In this document: piece after piece, positions 54,961-63,968 of the stretch
Layout: every line of letters begins with the position of its first letter
How positions within the stretch are numbered: position 1 is the stretch's first letter
Assembly: GCF_008386395.1 (NCBI RefSeq)
Contig: NZ_CP043761.1
Coordinates: forward strand, 3,534,001-3,598,000
Origin: Paenibacillus sp. 37
GTDB lineage: Bacteria; Bacillota; Bacilli; Paenibacillales; Paenibacillaceae
Length of the DNA stretch: 64,000 nt
Direction of reading: 5' to 3'
Notes under the pieces: generated by a model
What the model was told of the DNA's origin: nothing
The model's database searches: none
The model's input: only the letters and a program-made list of their open reading frames with translations
Position numbers and translations under genes: made by a program

Positions 54961-56669
54961 TAGTTATCTCCTTTCACCTCGGGAATGCTTAGGAGCAGCA
55001 AGACGGACAAGCCGCCCCAATCATTAGTAGTAAAATGTAACCCGCTAAGTTCGCCGTACGTATTTTTCAGACGTTGATTTACATTCCAGAGCCCTACGCC
55101 TTTAATTCCTTCAGGCGGGGTATCACTCTCAAGCCGAGCCTCCAGGCTGCGGATATCATCGAGTGAAAGACCTTTTCCGTCATCGGAGACCTTGATCGCT
55201 ATTCCAGCCTCCGTCTGTTTTACATCAATTTTCACCCGATGGGCACCTTGTTGTCCTTCAATTCCATGTTGAATCGCATTTTCAACCACTGGCTGGATGA
55301 TCAGCGGCATGAGGGGAAGGCAGGACAGTTCTGGCGGCAGATCAATGCTGTACTCCATTTTTTTGCTAAGAGCCATAATAATCAGGAAATGTTCCGCAAA
55401 CTGAAGCTCGCTTTCCAGCGTGACTTCATGCCGGTCCAACTTCGTTAAATAACGATAATATTCAGCTAGATGTTTGCTCATGCGCATGACAGAATCAGGT
55501 GAAAATTGAGCCACCGACATGATGAAAAACAAACTATTGTACAAAAAATGAGGATTGATCTGAGCCTGGAGTTGTTGAAGTTCCGCACTTCGTCTGAGTT
55601 CCGTTTCAGTCTTCAAGGATACGAACAGATCCTGGATCTCGGTAACCATATGATTAAAACTTTTGAACAGGCTGTAAAACTCTCTATCCGTATTTTCGGT
55701 AATACGTGTATTATGATTGCCTTGTTCGACCTGTGAAAACTTCCGCTCCAACAAACGAATATTACGGTAATAGTTCCGGTAAAACGTAAAGATCACAACC
55801 AGACCAAGCGTGAAAACGGCTAAAATGCTGGCAAAAAAAACTTTACGGTTGCGGTCAATCGGTTGCAGAAAATCATTCGTCTGTGTATATGTAATCAGGT
55901 AGGCGTCGATTGATTCAATATAACGGGAAAGAACATAGTAATCGTCCGACTTGGTGTGATAATCATATTTCAAAGTGATCTCCGGCTGTGGAGAAATCAT
56001 ATTAGTAACCGCTTTCAATAGATCGTTGTCGACTTCTTTCTCACTCCATAGCTGATGGGAATTAAACCAAAAAAAAGCGTTTGAGCTGTCGTTGTTCACA
56101 GCCTTTTTCAGGAGATTTTTCAAATAATCGGTATTCAGCTTTACACCAACGACGTACTGAGTCGGTTCATTTTGTCCGGATTTTTGGATGTAAGGGTAGA
56201 GGGCAAAGTAATACAAGCTATTGCCGACGATTTGCCATCCCCGCCCATGAACCTCCTTAAATGGAAGCCTTGCCTCCGGCGTATTGTTCGTGGACAGAAA
56301 CGTTTCTTCAGACTTCCAGTAGATGCCGATCGATTCAATCGATCGACTGGAGAGGAGCGTTTGCCGCAAGCGCTCAACGATATCGTTTTTCTTCATTTGG
56401 GAATCGTAATTGCTCAGCTCGATAACATGCCTCTGATAAAATCGGACATCACTGTCAGCTGCATATTGAACTCCGTACATGTTAGCCTCGTATATAATCC
56501 CGTCCAGAATGCCTTTCACATAATCAAGCTGGTTTTTGGAAGCGCCAATCAGATTTTCTTCAAGTGTCTTGGAGCTCAATCGGTTCATCACGAAAAACAA
56601 ACTTAACGTCAGCAACAGAAAAAAAACAAAGAAATAGATGAATCGTTTCATATACATTTTTCTGATCAT
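54960..56669 (-). CDS. Sensor histidine kinase, YesM type
   Basis: This 569-residue kinase has a transmembrane helix at residues 8-27, an extracellular sensor of about 250 residues, a second helix near 280-300, a HAMP linker, the His_kinase motif INPHFLYNSLFF near residue 390, and a HATPase domain (VENAIQHGIEG, SDDGKGLSLDD, GVGLWNVNQRL). It probably senses galactan or arabinogalactan oligosaccharides, inferred from the divergent operon. AAAGGAACC precedes the ATG. It is cotranscribed with the response regulator. Confidence 0.9.
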   Translation of the reverse strand: MIRKMYMKRFIYFFVFFLLLTLSLFFVMNRLSSKTLEENLIGASKNQLDYVKGILDGIIYEANMYGVQYAADSDVRFYQRHVIELSNYDSQMKKNDIVERLRQTLLSSRSIESIGIYWKSEETFLSTNNTPEARLPFKEVHGRGWQIVGNSLYYFALYPYIQKSGQNEPTQYVVGVKLNTDYLKNLLKKAVNNDSSNAFFWFNSHQLWSEKEVDNDLLKAVTNMISPQPEITLKYDYHTKSDDYYVLSRYIESIDAYLITYTQTNDFLQPIDRNRKVFFASILAVFTLGLVVIFTFYRNYYRNIRLLERKFSQVEQGNHNTRITENTDREFYSLFKSFNHMVTEIQDLFVSLKTETELRRSAELQQLQAQINPHFLYNSLFFIMSVAQFSPDSVMRMSKHLAEYYRYLTKLDRHEVTLESELQFAEHFLIIMALSKKMEYSIDLPPELSCLPLMPLIIQPVVENAIQHGIEGQQGAHRVKIDVKQTEAGIAIKVSDDGKGLSLDDIRSLEARLESDTPPEGIKGVGLWNVNQRLKNTYGELSGLHFTTNDWGGLSVLLLLSIPEVKGDN

Positions 56670-56776
56670 ATGTGGTTCCTTTCATATCGCCAAACGTAGA
56701 AGTTCAAACTCCAGATCGGATTAACCTAAATATAAGCCAAACCTTCGAAAAGCGGAAGGGCAGCAACGACGATAAA

Positions 56777-56790
56777 TGAAAGCGGTTTAA
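56777..56790 (+). promoter_or_regulatory. CcpA (cre) site 1 of the galactan-type operon
   Basis: TGAAAGCGGTTTAA matches the cre consensus TGWAANCGNTNWCA at 13 of 14 positions in the spacer between the kinase and the permease genes. Confidence 0.6.
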
Positions 56791-56837
56791 AATGCTTCAG
56801 GATGGGGTGATGATCTTGAAATTTTGGCATTTTGGAG

Positions 56838-56851
56838 TGAAAGCGCTTTTG
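56838..56851 (+). promoter_or_regulatory. CcpA (cre) site 2 of the galactan-type operon
   Basis: TGAAAGCGCTTTTG matches the cre consensus at 12 of 14 positions, 61 bases from site 1, about six helical turns away. Confidence 0.5.
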
Positions 56852-56907
56852 TTAAGCTTATCTTCAAGGATCGCTTTCGAAAAGCCATCATAGAGGAGGT
56901 ATGCAAC

Positions 56908-57870
56908 ATTAACGAGATTGTGCCCGCCAGATCCGCAAAAAAAACAAAAACAAAGCTTTCCCAGCGGACTTCATTCAAAAAGGAAATCAAGAAAAGCTGG
57001 CCTTTGTACGTACTGTGTATTCCCGCATTTGTGTTTGTCTGCATCTTTTCTTATGGCCCGATGGTAGGTTTGCTCATGGCATTTCAGGACTACAAACCAT
57101 GGCTGGGCATTACAGGTTCACGGTGGATCGGGTTAGATAATTTCGAACGAATTTTCCAGTACAAAGAAGCCACACAAGCGATCGTTAATACGTTAATTAT
57201 CGCCGTTTCTAAAATTATCGTTGGTATTATCGTTCCAATCGTCATGGCTATCCTGCTAAGTGAGATCCGAAATATGGGCATTAAGAAAAGTGTACAGACA
57301 CTGGTGTATCTGCCGCATTTCTTGTCCTGGGTTACTGTGGCAGGCTTGATGATTGACATTCTCGGATTAGACGGGGGAATTAATCACATCTTGACCCGAA
57401 TTTTCGGAAACGATCCCATTTACTTCTTGGGTGATCCTGATCTGTTTCGATTCACGGTTGTAATCAGCGACGTGTGGAAGAGCTTTGGCTTCGGCATGAT
57501 TGTTTATCTGGCTACCATTGCCGGGATCAATCCTTCTTATTACGAAGCAGCTGAGATCGATGGCGCTACACGCCGGCAGCAAATTCGATACGTCACTTTG
57601 CCTAGCATGTTGCCCATGATTATCGTCATTTCTACGCTGAGTCTGGGCAATATTCTGGACGCGGGCTTTGATCAAGTTTTCAATCTGTACAATCCGCTTG
57701 TCTACAGTACGGGAGATATCATTGACACCTATGTCTACCGTTCATCCTTGTTAAACGGGCAATACGGCTTCGGGACCGCTGTCGGACTGTTCAAATCGGG
57801 AATCAGCTTGATTTTGATCGTTGTCTCCTACAGGCTGGCCTATAAATATGCCAATTACAAAATATTCTAA
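56908..57870 (+). CDS. Carbohydrate ABC transporter permease, LplB-like
   Basis: This permease of about 320 residues has a basic N-terminal segment (SAKKTKTKLSQRTSFKKEIK) followed by six transmembrane helices (SWPLYVLCIPAFVFVCIFSY). Its EAA loop is NPSYYEAAEIDGATRRQQ. It is paired with the LplC-like gene downstream. Start is uncertain: AGAGGAGG at 56892-56899 lies eight bases before an in-frame ATT (56908), while the nearest standard codon, GTG 56920, is 20 bases away. An out-of-frame ATG at 56901 only opens three codons. I give the ATT position. Confidence 0.85.
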   Translation: MNEIVPARSAKKTKTKLSQRTSFKKEIKKSWPLYVLCIPAFVFVCIFSYGPMVGLLMAFQDYKPWLGITGSRWIGLDNFERIFQYKEATQAIVNTLIIAVSKIIVGIIVPIVMAILLSEIRNMGIKKSVQTLVYLPHFLSWVTVAGLMIDILGLDGGINHILTRIFGNDPIYFLGDPDLFRFTVVISDVWKSFGFGMIVYLATIAGINPSYYEAAEIDGATRRQQIRYVTLPSMLPMIIVISTLSLGNILDAGFDQVFNLYNPLVYSTGDIIDTYVYRSSLLNGQYGFGTAVGLFKSGISLILIVVSYRLAYKYANYKIF

Positions 57871-57888
57871 CAAGGAGGGAGAGGGATC

Positions 57889-58758
57889 ATGTACCATAAG
57901 ACGACAGGTTATAGAGTATTCTCCTATTTTAATTACGCGTTCATGATACTGGCTGGTCTGGCGTGTTTTCTACCACTGCTTCATTTGTTGGCGCAATCGC
58001 TCAGCAGCAAAGCGGCCATTAGCGGTAATATGGTTTCATTTTGGCCGGTGGGGTTCAACGTGGACGCCTATGTAAAAACGTTCAACAATTCTAATTTCAA
58101 CGGTGCCATGCTGACATCCATCACTCGAACCGTATTGGGTACAACCATCAGCATGTTTATCCTTACCTGTGCAGGATATGCTTTGTCCAAGGAATTCCGG
58201 GGACGCAACGTGCTCATGTGGTTTTTTATCTTTACCATGCTCTTCTCGGGGGGCTTGATACCTTCTTACATATTGATCACAGCCCTTGGATTAAAGGATA
58301 CCATATGGGCTCTTGTGCTACCGGGCGCTTTCGGTGCTTATAATTTGATTCTTCTCGTCAATTTTTTCAAAACGATTCCAAAAGCCCTGGAAGAAGCAGC
58401 TTTCATTGACGGAGCTTCCTTTTTCGTAATTCTCAGCAAAATATATTTACCATTATCTCTGCCTGGCATCGCGACCGTATCCTTGTTCATTATGGTAGGG
58501 CACTGGAACTCCTGGTTTGACGGGATTTTGTACATGTCGGATGCAAGTAAGTATCCGTTGGCTTCGTTCTTACAGACGGTCGTTGTGCAGAGCAATATGC
58601 AGAATATGGCGATGAGCCAGTCTGAGGTGGCAGCCATGTCCGAACAGAGCATTAAGGCAGCACAAATTTTTGTCAGCACGCTCCCGATTATTTTGGTTTA
58701 TCCTTTTTTGCAGCGTTATTTCGTGAAGGGAATCGTACTGGGAGCCGTCAAAGAATAG
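57889..58758 (+). CDS. Carbohydrate ABC transporter permease, LplC-like
   Basis: This 289-residue permease has six transmembrane helices, the EAA loop PKALEEAAFIDGASFFVI and the characteristic end PFLQRYFVKGIVLGAVKE. AAGGAGGGAG precedes the ATG, 18 bases after the LplB-like gene. It imports oligosaccharides together with that gene and the binding protein downstream. The ATPase is encoded elsewhere. Confidence 0.9.
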   Translation: MYHKTTGYRVFSYFNYAFMILAGLACFLPLLHLLAQSLSSKAAISGNMVSFWPVGFNVDAYVKTFNNSNFNGAMLTSITRTVLGTTISMFILTCAGYALSKEFRGRNVLMWFFIFTMLFSGGLIPSYILITALGLKDTIWALVLPGAFGAYNLILLVNFFKTIPKALEEAAFIDGASFFVILSKIYLPLSLPGIATVSLFIMVGHWNSWFDGILYMSDASKYPLASFLQTVVVQSNMQNMAMSQSEVAAMSEQSIKAAQIFVSTLPIILVYPFLQRYFVKGIVLGAVKE

Positions 58759-58784
58759 TTAGGATGACGATAAATTGGATTACT

Positions 58785-58877
58785 ATAAGTTCATCTAAAC
58801 ATTTACACGATAACAGCGTTCGGAAGGTTGTTCTGTCATCGGAGTGCCAGTGTAAATATGCAATTAGTTGAACTTAT
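58785..58877 (+). promoter_or_regulatory. Long imperfect hairpin between permease and binding-protein genes
   Basis: Nested arms: ATAAGTTCATCTAA (58785) pairs with TTAGTTGAACTTAT (58864) at 13 of 14 positions, ATTTACAC (58801) with GTGTAAAT (58850) perfectly, and GATAACAG (58809) with CTGTCATC (58833) at 7 of 8. There is no T-run, so it looks like an mRNA processing, stability or regulatory structure rather than a terminator. Confidence 0.6.
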
Positions 58878-58918
58878 ATAGAAAACAAATTGAGTATGAG
58901 TGAAGGGGGCATGTTTCC

Positions 58919-60604
58919 ATGAAGAAAAGAACTGATTTATGGAAAATGGTAAGTATGGTTATGCTGTCGGCTATTCTTGTGGCTGGCTGTAGCAAAGGGG
59001 AGCCTGCTTCCGAAACCGCACCGGCATCGGTGCTTAAGGACGGTAAATATGATCCGCCATTTACGATCACCATCGCCAAACAACAGGATGAAAATGCTGG
59101 AAAGTATATCAATGGTGAGACGTTGAATGACAATGTGTTGACCCGTTGGGGCGAACAAAACCTGGGTATCAAAATCCAAACCACCCTGCTGGGAGGTGAT
59201 GCTTCACAATATAATACCAAGCTGCGGCTGGCGTTGACGGGTTCCGAGAAGCTGCCAGACGTTCTGCCTGTCTATGACACCATGCTGGTCAATGATCTGA
59301 TTGAGTCGGGGCAAGTCAAGGAGATTACAGAAGACATCTCAACCTACATGCCTGACCGGATAAAAGAAATATACAAACAATACCCGACCACTTTCAATCC
59401 AGTGGTTAGGGAGGGCAAGGTCTACGGGATGGCGATTGCGCCGAATCTGACGGAAGGCGAAGTTATGTTAATCCGCCAGGACTGGTTGGACAGATTAAAT
59501 TTGGAAGCGCCAACAACGATTGATGAGTTTGAGCAAGTCATCGCGGCGTTCACTAATGAGGACCCAGATGGGAACGGCAAGAAAGACACATACGGCTTTA
59601 CTTTTTCAGGTAAAGATTCCTACAATACGGGCTGGGTCAGCGATCCGGTCATGATATTCAGCGCATACACAGGCAAACATCTTCCAAGGCAATGGCATAA
59701 CGATAACGGCAAACTCACCTATGGATCTGTGGCTGCTGGCAACAAAGAGGCACTTGCCAAGTTACGCGACTGGTATGCAAAAGGGTACTTGAACAAAGAA
59801 TTGGCCACCCAAGGGGCCTGGGACGCATTGTCCGATTTTACGGAGGGGAAAGCTGGCATCATCATTGGTCGTCCTTGGCTTTACGACAGTGTGAAGGACG
59901 TAGAGAAAAATGTGAATGGTGCAAAAATAAGTGCTTATCCGACCATTCAAGGTGTGAACGGTGATAAGACCTATCAGTCCGCCCAATTGAACGATGGTGT
60001 GTTCATGTTTAACAAGGACTTTCAAAACATGGAAGCCTTCTTCCTATACTACGATAAAATGTACGACGCAGCGTTCAGCACGGGAGATTTCAAATACGGC
60101 TACGCTCAGGGATACGATTACGATATCGTCAACGACGAAGTCACTTTTGATCCAACGAAATTCAATAAGCCATTAGAAGCCGTGCAAGGCGTTGGGAAAA
60201 TGGCATTTACCAAAAATACACCAAGTGTTGATGGTCCCGGCCAATCGTACTACGATCTGGCGAATGGAGTTAAAGCCGACACGGGCGTCCTCATTCAAAG
60301 CGCTTCAAAAGATCAAACGACACAGGATGGATATCGGATTTCGTATGAAAACAGAGATGTTTTACTGCCAAATGAGTTTAACGGTCCACCAACGCCAACG
60401 ATGCAAAACGTGTGGGAACAGTTGACCACCATGGAACAAGAGACGTTCACCAAAATCATATATGGCAATGAGCCGCTTGAAGCATTCGATACCTTTGTGA
60501 AACAGTGGCACGAAAAAGGCGGAGACACCGTGATCGAAGAAGTTAACGAATGGTACAACCAAGCCAGCGAGACGGATGTAATGACACTGATGAATTTGAA
60601 ATAA
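58919..60604 (+). CDS. Extracellular sugar-binding lipoprotein
   Basis: This 561-residue protein has a lipoprotein signal (MVSMVMLSAILVAGCSKGEP, lipid-attached Cys in LVAGC) and a family-1-type solute-binding fold (NLGIKIQTTLLGGDASQYNT, EKLPDVLPVYDTMLVNDLIE, YGFTFSGKDSYNTGWVS). The segment FTNEDPDGNGKKDTYGFTFS includes a DxDxNG calcium-like loop common in LplA-type proteins. GGGGGCATG precedes the ATG. It is the receptor for the two permeases upstream, and the GH43 genes follow. Confidence 0.9.
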   Translation: MKKRTDLWKMVSMVMLSAILVAGCSKGEPASETAPASVLKDGKYDPPFTITIAKQQDENAGKYINGETLNDNVLTRWGEQNLGIKIQTTLLGGDASQYNTKLRLALTGSEKLPDVLPVYDTMLVNDLIESGQVKEITEDISTYMPDRIKEIYKQYPTTFNPVVREGKVYGMAIAPNLTEGEVMLIRQDWLDRLNLEAPTTIDEFEQVIAAFTNEDPDGNGKKDTYGFTFSGKDSYNTGWVSDPVMIFSAYTGKHLPRQWHNDNGKLTYGSVAAGNKEALAKLRDWYAKGYLNKELATQGAWDALSDFTEGKAGIIIGRPWLYDSVKDVEKNVNGAKISAYPTIQGVNGDKTYQSAQLNDGVFMFNKDFQNMEAFFLYYDKMYDAAFSTGDFKYGYAQGYDYDIVNDEVTFDPTKFNKPLEAVQGVGKMAFTKNTPSVDGPGQSYYDLANGVKADTGVLIQSASKDQTTQDGYRISYENRDVLLPNEFNGPPTPTMQNVWEQLTTMEQETFTKIIYGNEPLEAFDTFVKQWHEKGGDTVIEEVNEWYNQASETDVMTLMNLK

Positions 60605-60674
60605 AGTCAGTTTACCCTGGATCAGCCTTCCGGCAACAGGAAGGTTGGTCTTCTAAAAAAGGAGATGATGAGAC

Positions 60675-62390
60675 ATGATCAAAGGTAAATCGTGGATGGC
60701 TATCGTCATTGCATTGATGTTGTTAACCGTTCATTTAACGTCCTCAGCTCAAACCGTTCATGCTGCTGGTGAGAAGACCAAGATCGCCGCAACACTGTTT
60801 GTCCTGAAGAATGAATCTGAAGTATCCAATGCCAAAATCCATTGGGCGCCTGTCCAGGGAGCGACTGTATACGAGTTGTATAGATCCGAGAACAATGCGC
60901 CTTATACGTTATTACAAACCCTAACTGGTACAACGACGGATGATTATGACCTCAACATAGGTAACACATACAAGTATCAAGTGAAGGCGTACGATGGAAC
61001 TTCCTTGTTAACCTCTGCTATCTCGCCAGAATACACCCCTTACAGTCTTCCAGAAAACCTCACAACTTTTGATAACACAGCACAATCCACTCTCATGCTC
61101 CCGAATGAACTTAAAGTGGGGGATACCTATTACAGATTTAATTTTGTACAAAAACCAACTGGTGGTTTTGGCGAAATGATTCAACAGACATCAACAGATG
61201 ATATCACCTATGGTGACGACAAAGTGGTTCTTTCCTACACAGATCATCCCGATCTGGCGAATTCCAAATTTGAAGGGATTAACATCCTGTACCATGCGCC
61301 TACGAACAAATTTGTTTTTTGGGCTCACTATGAAAACAGTACAGACTACACGCTTGCGAGAGTATCGGTGGCTTCGGCCACGCCTGGAGAAGACTTTACA
61401 TTTCACAAAAGCTTTCGGCCGGAAGGGAACCAATCCCGGGATATCTCCATTTTCAAAGATGATGATGATTCGGCGTATCTGATCTCTACGGCCAATAATA
61501 ATTCGGACACCATCTTATATAAGTTAACCTCCGATTGGTTGGATGTAGATCATCAAGTTTCAGTTATTTATCAAAATCAACATAGGGAACTGCCCAAAAT
61601 GATCAAAAAGGATGGCATTTATTATTTGTTCTCTTCCCAAGCGGCTGGCTGGTATCCGAGTATACCTTTGTATTCTTCAGCAAATAGCATAGACGGAGAT
61701 TGGTCCGAATTACGGACGATTGGCAACACGTCAACCTTCTCGGCGCAGTCGGGTTCCGTCATGAGGGTGAAGCCATATACGGGTAATAACGTGGTTATGG
61801 TTGCATATCGCTGGATGTTCGGTTGGGCAGGTACGCAAAATGGAACAACGGAGGAAAGACTGCTTCCCGTGTGGTTCTCCGATGGTTACGCATTTTATGA
61901 TTATTTTGATCAAGTGCTGTACAACACAAGCGATGATGTTGTCGTTCCCGTTCAGAACGGAAAACTTCTGTCGCAAGGCAAACCTGCAACAGCCCAAACG
62001 GCTACTGGAACAAACCCGGCAAGTTATGCTAATGATGGTAGCTATCAAACTGAATGGGTCGGCACAGGCAGTTCTTGGCCACATTGGTGGAAGGTCGATC
62101 TCGGCTCTGTTCAACAGTTGAATAATGTGCAAATCTCCTGGTGGATGCAAAAAGGCTCCGAAGGTTATTACAAATATAAAATTGAGACCAGTACGGATAA
62201 TGTAAACTGGACCGTGGCATTGGATCGAACCAACAATAGATCTTACGGTTTTACCTCAGACAATCTATCGAGCACTGCTGCCAGATATGTACGAATTAAT
62301 ATGCAAAATGCGGCACTTCATAACAATCCAAACAATTGGTACACGCCAAGACTTTGGGAAGTGAAGGTATTTGGATCGGACACCAATTAA
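60675..62390 (+). CDS. Secreted GH43 (exo-beta-1,3-galactanase-like) with C-terminal discoidin/CBM32 domain
   Basis: This 571-residue protein has a signal peptide (about residues 1-31, ending VHAAG), then a fibronectin-III-like segment (residues 45-115), a five-bladed propeller (about 135-420) and an F5/8 type C domain (about 430-570; SQGKPATAQTATGTNPASYA, WWKVDLGSVQQLNNVQISWW). Matching its neighbour at 62421 and the known GH43 exo-beta-1,3-galactanases gives Glu 200, Asp 256, Glu 305 and Gln 358 at the active-site positions. It should cut beta-1,3-galactan or arabinogalactan outside the cell. AAAGGAGATGATG precedes the ATG. Confidence 0.85.
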   Translation: MIKGKSWMAIVIALMLLTVHLTSSAQTVHAAGEKTKIAATLFVLKNESEVSNAKIHWAPVQGATVYELYRSENNAPYTLLQTLTGTTTDDYDLNIGNTYKYQVKAYDGTSLLTSAISPEYTPYSLPENLTTFDNTAQSTLMLPNELKVGDTYYRFNFVQKPTGGFGEMIQQTSTDDITYGDDKVVLSYTDHPDLANSKFEGINILYHAPTNKFVFWAHYENSTDYTLARVSVASATPGEDFTFHKSFRPEGNQSRDISIFKDDDDSAYLISTANNNSDTILYKLTSDWLDVDHQVSVIYQNQHRELPKMIKKDGIYYLFSSQAAGWYPSIPLYSSANSIDGDWSELRTIGNTSTFSAQSGSVMRVKPYTGNNVVMVAYRWMFGWAGTQNGTTEERLLPVWFSDGYAFYDYFDQVLYNTSDDVVVPVQNGKLLSQGKPATAQTATGTNPASYANDGSYQTEWVGTGSSWPHWWKVDLGSVQQLNNVQISWWMQKGSEGYYKYKIETSTDNVNWTVALDRTNNRSYGFTSDNLSSTAARYVRINMQNAALHNNPNNWYTPRLWEVKVFGSDTN

Positions 62391-62420
62391 CGATGTTCTT
62401 AAAAGAAGAGAGGTAACGGT

Positions 62421-63362
62421 GTGAATAATCAACTAACTAATGGTGGCATCTGGAATGATTCAAGTGGTAATCTGATCCATGCCCATGGTGGACATATGTT
62501 ATTCCATGACGACTATTATTACTGGTATGGCGAAGATCGGAGAGACGATATATATGTGAGTTGTTACCGTTCCAAAGATCTATTCAACTGGGAGTTTCGG
62601 AACCATATCTTGACCACCTCTACGCCAGCTGCACCCATTCGAGTTCGGACAAATCTGGCATTAGTGAACGATAAAGGTGGAAAGGTGAATCTCGAACGGC
62701 CTAAAGTGCTGTTCAACGCGGTGACCAAGAAGTTCGTACTCTGGGTTCACTATGAGAATGGTGAGAATTATAACGATGCTGCATGCGCCATCGCTACCTC
62801 GGATTATCCAGACAGCCATTTTGTTTATCATGGTAGCTTCAATCCGTACGGGTATATGTCGCGTGACTGCACACTCTTTCAGGATGATGACGGGACGGCA
62901 TATTTTATTTCGGCTGCCAGAGACAATGCGGACCTGCACATCTATCGTCTGCAGGAAGATTACCTTAATGTGGAAAGTCTTGTCGGAAAGCCGTGGCAGG
63001 GGGAATATAGGGAGGCGCCAACTGTCTTCAAACGGAAAGGGAAGTATTATATGGTGACCTCATTTTGCACGGGTTGGGCTCCCAATCAAGGGAAATACGC
63101 GATGGCTAATACGATGGATGGTCCATGGGGAATACTCAGTGATTTTGGCGATGAAACGACGTTTCGAACGCAACCAGCATTTGTGCTGAAGCGATCAGAA
63201 GAGGACTACCTATACTTTTCAGATCGCTGGAACGGATCCGATTATTTTCAGTCCAGCTATGTGGTCCTGCCCATTGAATTCAATGGGGACATTCCGATTC
63301 TAGATGAGTATTCCACGTTATCTTTGCGAGAGGATGCACATCTGATTCATTTTGAACGATAA
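62421..63362 (+). CDS. Cytoplasmic GH43 (exo-beta-1,3-galactanase-like)
   Basis: This 313-residue single-domain propeller has no signal peptide. It closely follows the exo-beta-1,3-galactanase pattern (GH43 subfamily 24): SGNLIHAHGGHMLFHDDYYY, YWYGEDRR, LERPKVLFN (Glu 92), MSRDCTLFQDDDG (Asp 149), YREAPTVFKRKG (Glu 198) and RTQPAFVL (Gln 251). In the fungal enzyme the general base position is Gln, as here. It probably trims imported galacto-oligosaccharides. It starts at GTG 62421 with GAGAGGTAA upstream, 30 bases after the secreted GH43. Confidence 0.85.
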   Translation: MNNQLTNGGIWNDSSGNLIHAHGGHMLFHDDYYYWYGEDRRDDIYVSCYRSKDLFNWEFRNHILTTSTPAAPIRVRTNLALVNDKGGKVNLERPKVLFNAVTKKFVLWVHYENGENYNDAACAIATSDYPDSHFVYHGSFNPYGYMSRDCTLFQDDDGTAYFISAARDNADLHIYRLQEDYLNVESLVGKPWQGEYREAPTVFKRKGKYYMVTSFCTGWAPNQGKYAMANTMDGPWGILSDFGDETTFRTQPAFVLKRSEEDYLYFSDRWNGSDYFQSSYVVLPIEFNGDIPILDEYSTLSLREDAHLIHFER

Positions 63363-63387
63363 TTTGAAAGATAAACCGACTGATGAG

Positions 63388-63432
63388 AAAAGACTTTGAT
63401 CCTACAGAGAATGCAGGTTCAAAGTCTTTTTG
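63388..63432. terminator. Bidirectional terminator
   Basis: AAAAGACTTTGA / TCAAAGTCTTTT perfect 12-bp stem between the GH43 gene and the convergent DinB-family gene. Confidence 0.88.
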
Positions 63433-63440
63433 GATGAATT

Positions 63441-63968
63441 TTATAATTTCAAATCTAACGAATAGCGATCGCGAAGTACTGATAAATGGTGGAGCTCATG
63501 CCCAGCAATAACAAATGCAATCGATCGAGCTGAAGCAGGATTATCACTGACGATCCCTCTACAGAGCCATGCTTCCGGGGTGAGGCGACGGAGCATAAGA
63601 ATGGTTGAGCGACGTGTGACAGCATATTCTTCATTCAAATCAGCTACGGTATACGCATTGAAGGGATGGCTCTGCATAAGCACGTCCTGATCGTAGCCGG
63701 GATGATTCGCTTGGTCACCTCTGGCGATGCGAAGCAATCGGCTGCTCATGATGCGTTCGTTATCCAAAAGGTGACCGATGACCTCCTTCACGCTCCATTT
63801 GCCTTCGGCGTAACGATAATTTGCTTGCTCCTCTGTCAATGAAGAGAGCAAAGCTGGTACGATATTGGATTGCAGCTTTAAGCGTTCGATGATGTTCCCT
63901 TCAGGAACAAGCTGGATGTACCCTGCATAATAAGCTGCATATTCCTCTGTAGTTGGTCTTTCAACCAT
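63441..63968 (-). CDS. DinB family protein (DinB_2/YfiT-like)
   Basis: This 175-residue protein has a four-helix DinB-like fold with putative metal-binding His in VIGHLLDNERIM (near residue 66) and AGHELHHLSVLRD (near 160). Such proteins may be metal-dependent thiol or bacillithiol S-transferases. AAAGGAGGCATTACC precedes the ATG at 63968. No LexA-type box is visible in the short upstream stretch, unlike the DinB-family gene at 41410. Confidence 0.85.
   Translation of the reverse strand: MVERPTTEEYAAYYAGYIQLVPEGNIIERLKLQSNIVPALLSSLTEEQANYRYAEGKWSVKEVIGHLLDNERIMSSRLLRIARGDQANHPGYDQDVLMQSHPFNAYTVADLNEEYAVTRRSTILMLRRLTPEAWLCRGIVSDNPASARSIAFVIAGHELHHLSVLRDRYSLDLKL

Noticed and set aside
61731..62150. 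139-codon minus-strand frame inside the secreted GH43 gene
   Set aside because: It is antisense to the propeller/discoidin junction with no start signal.
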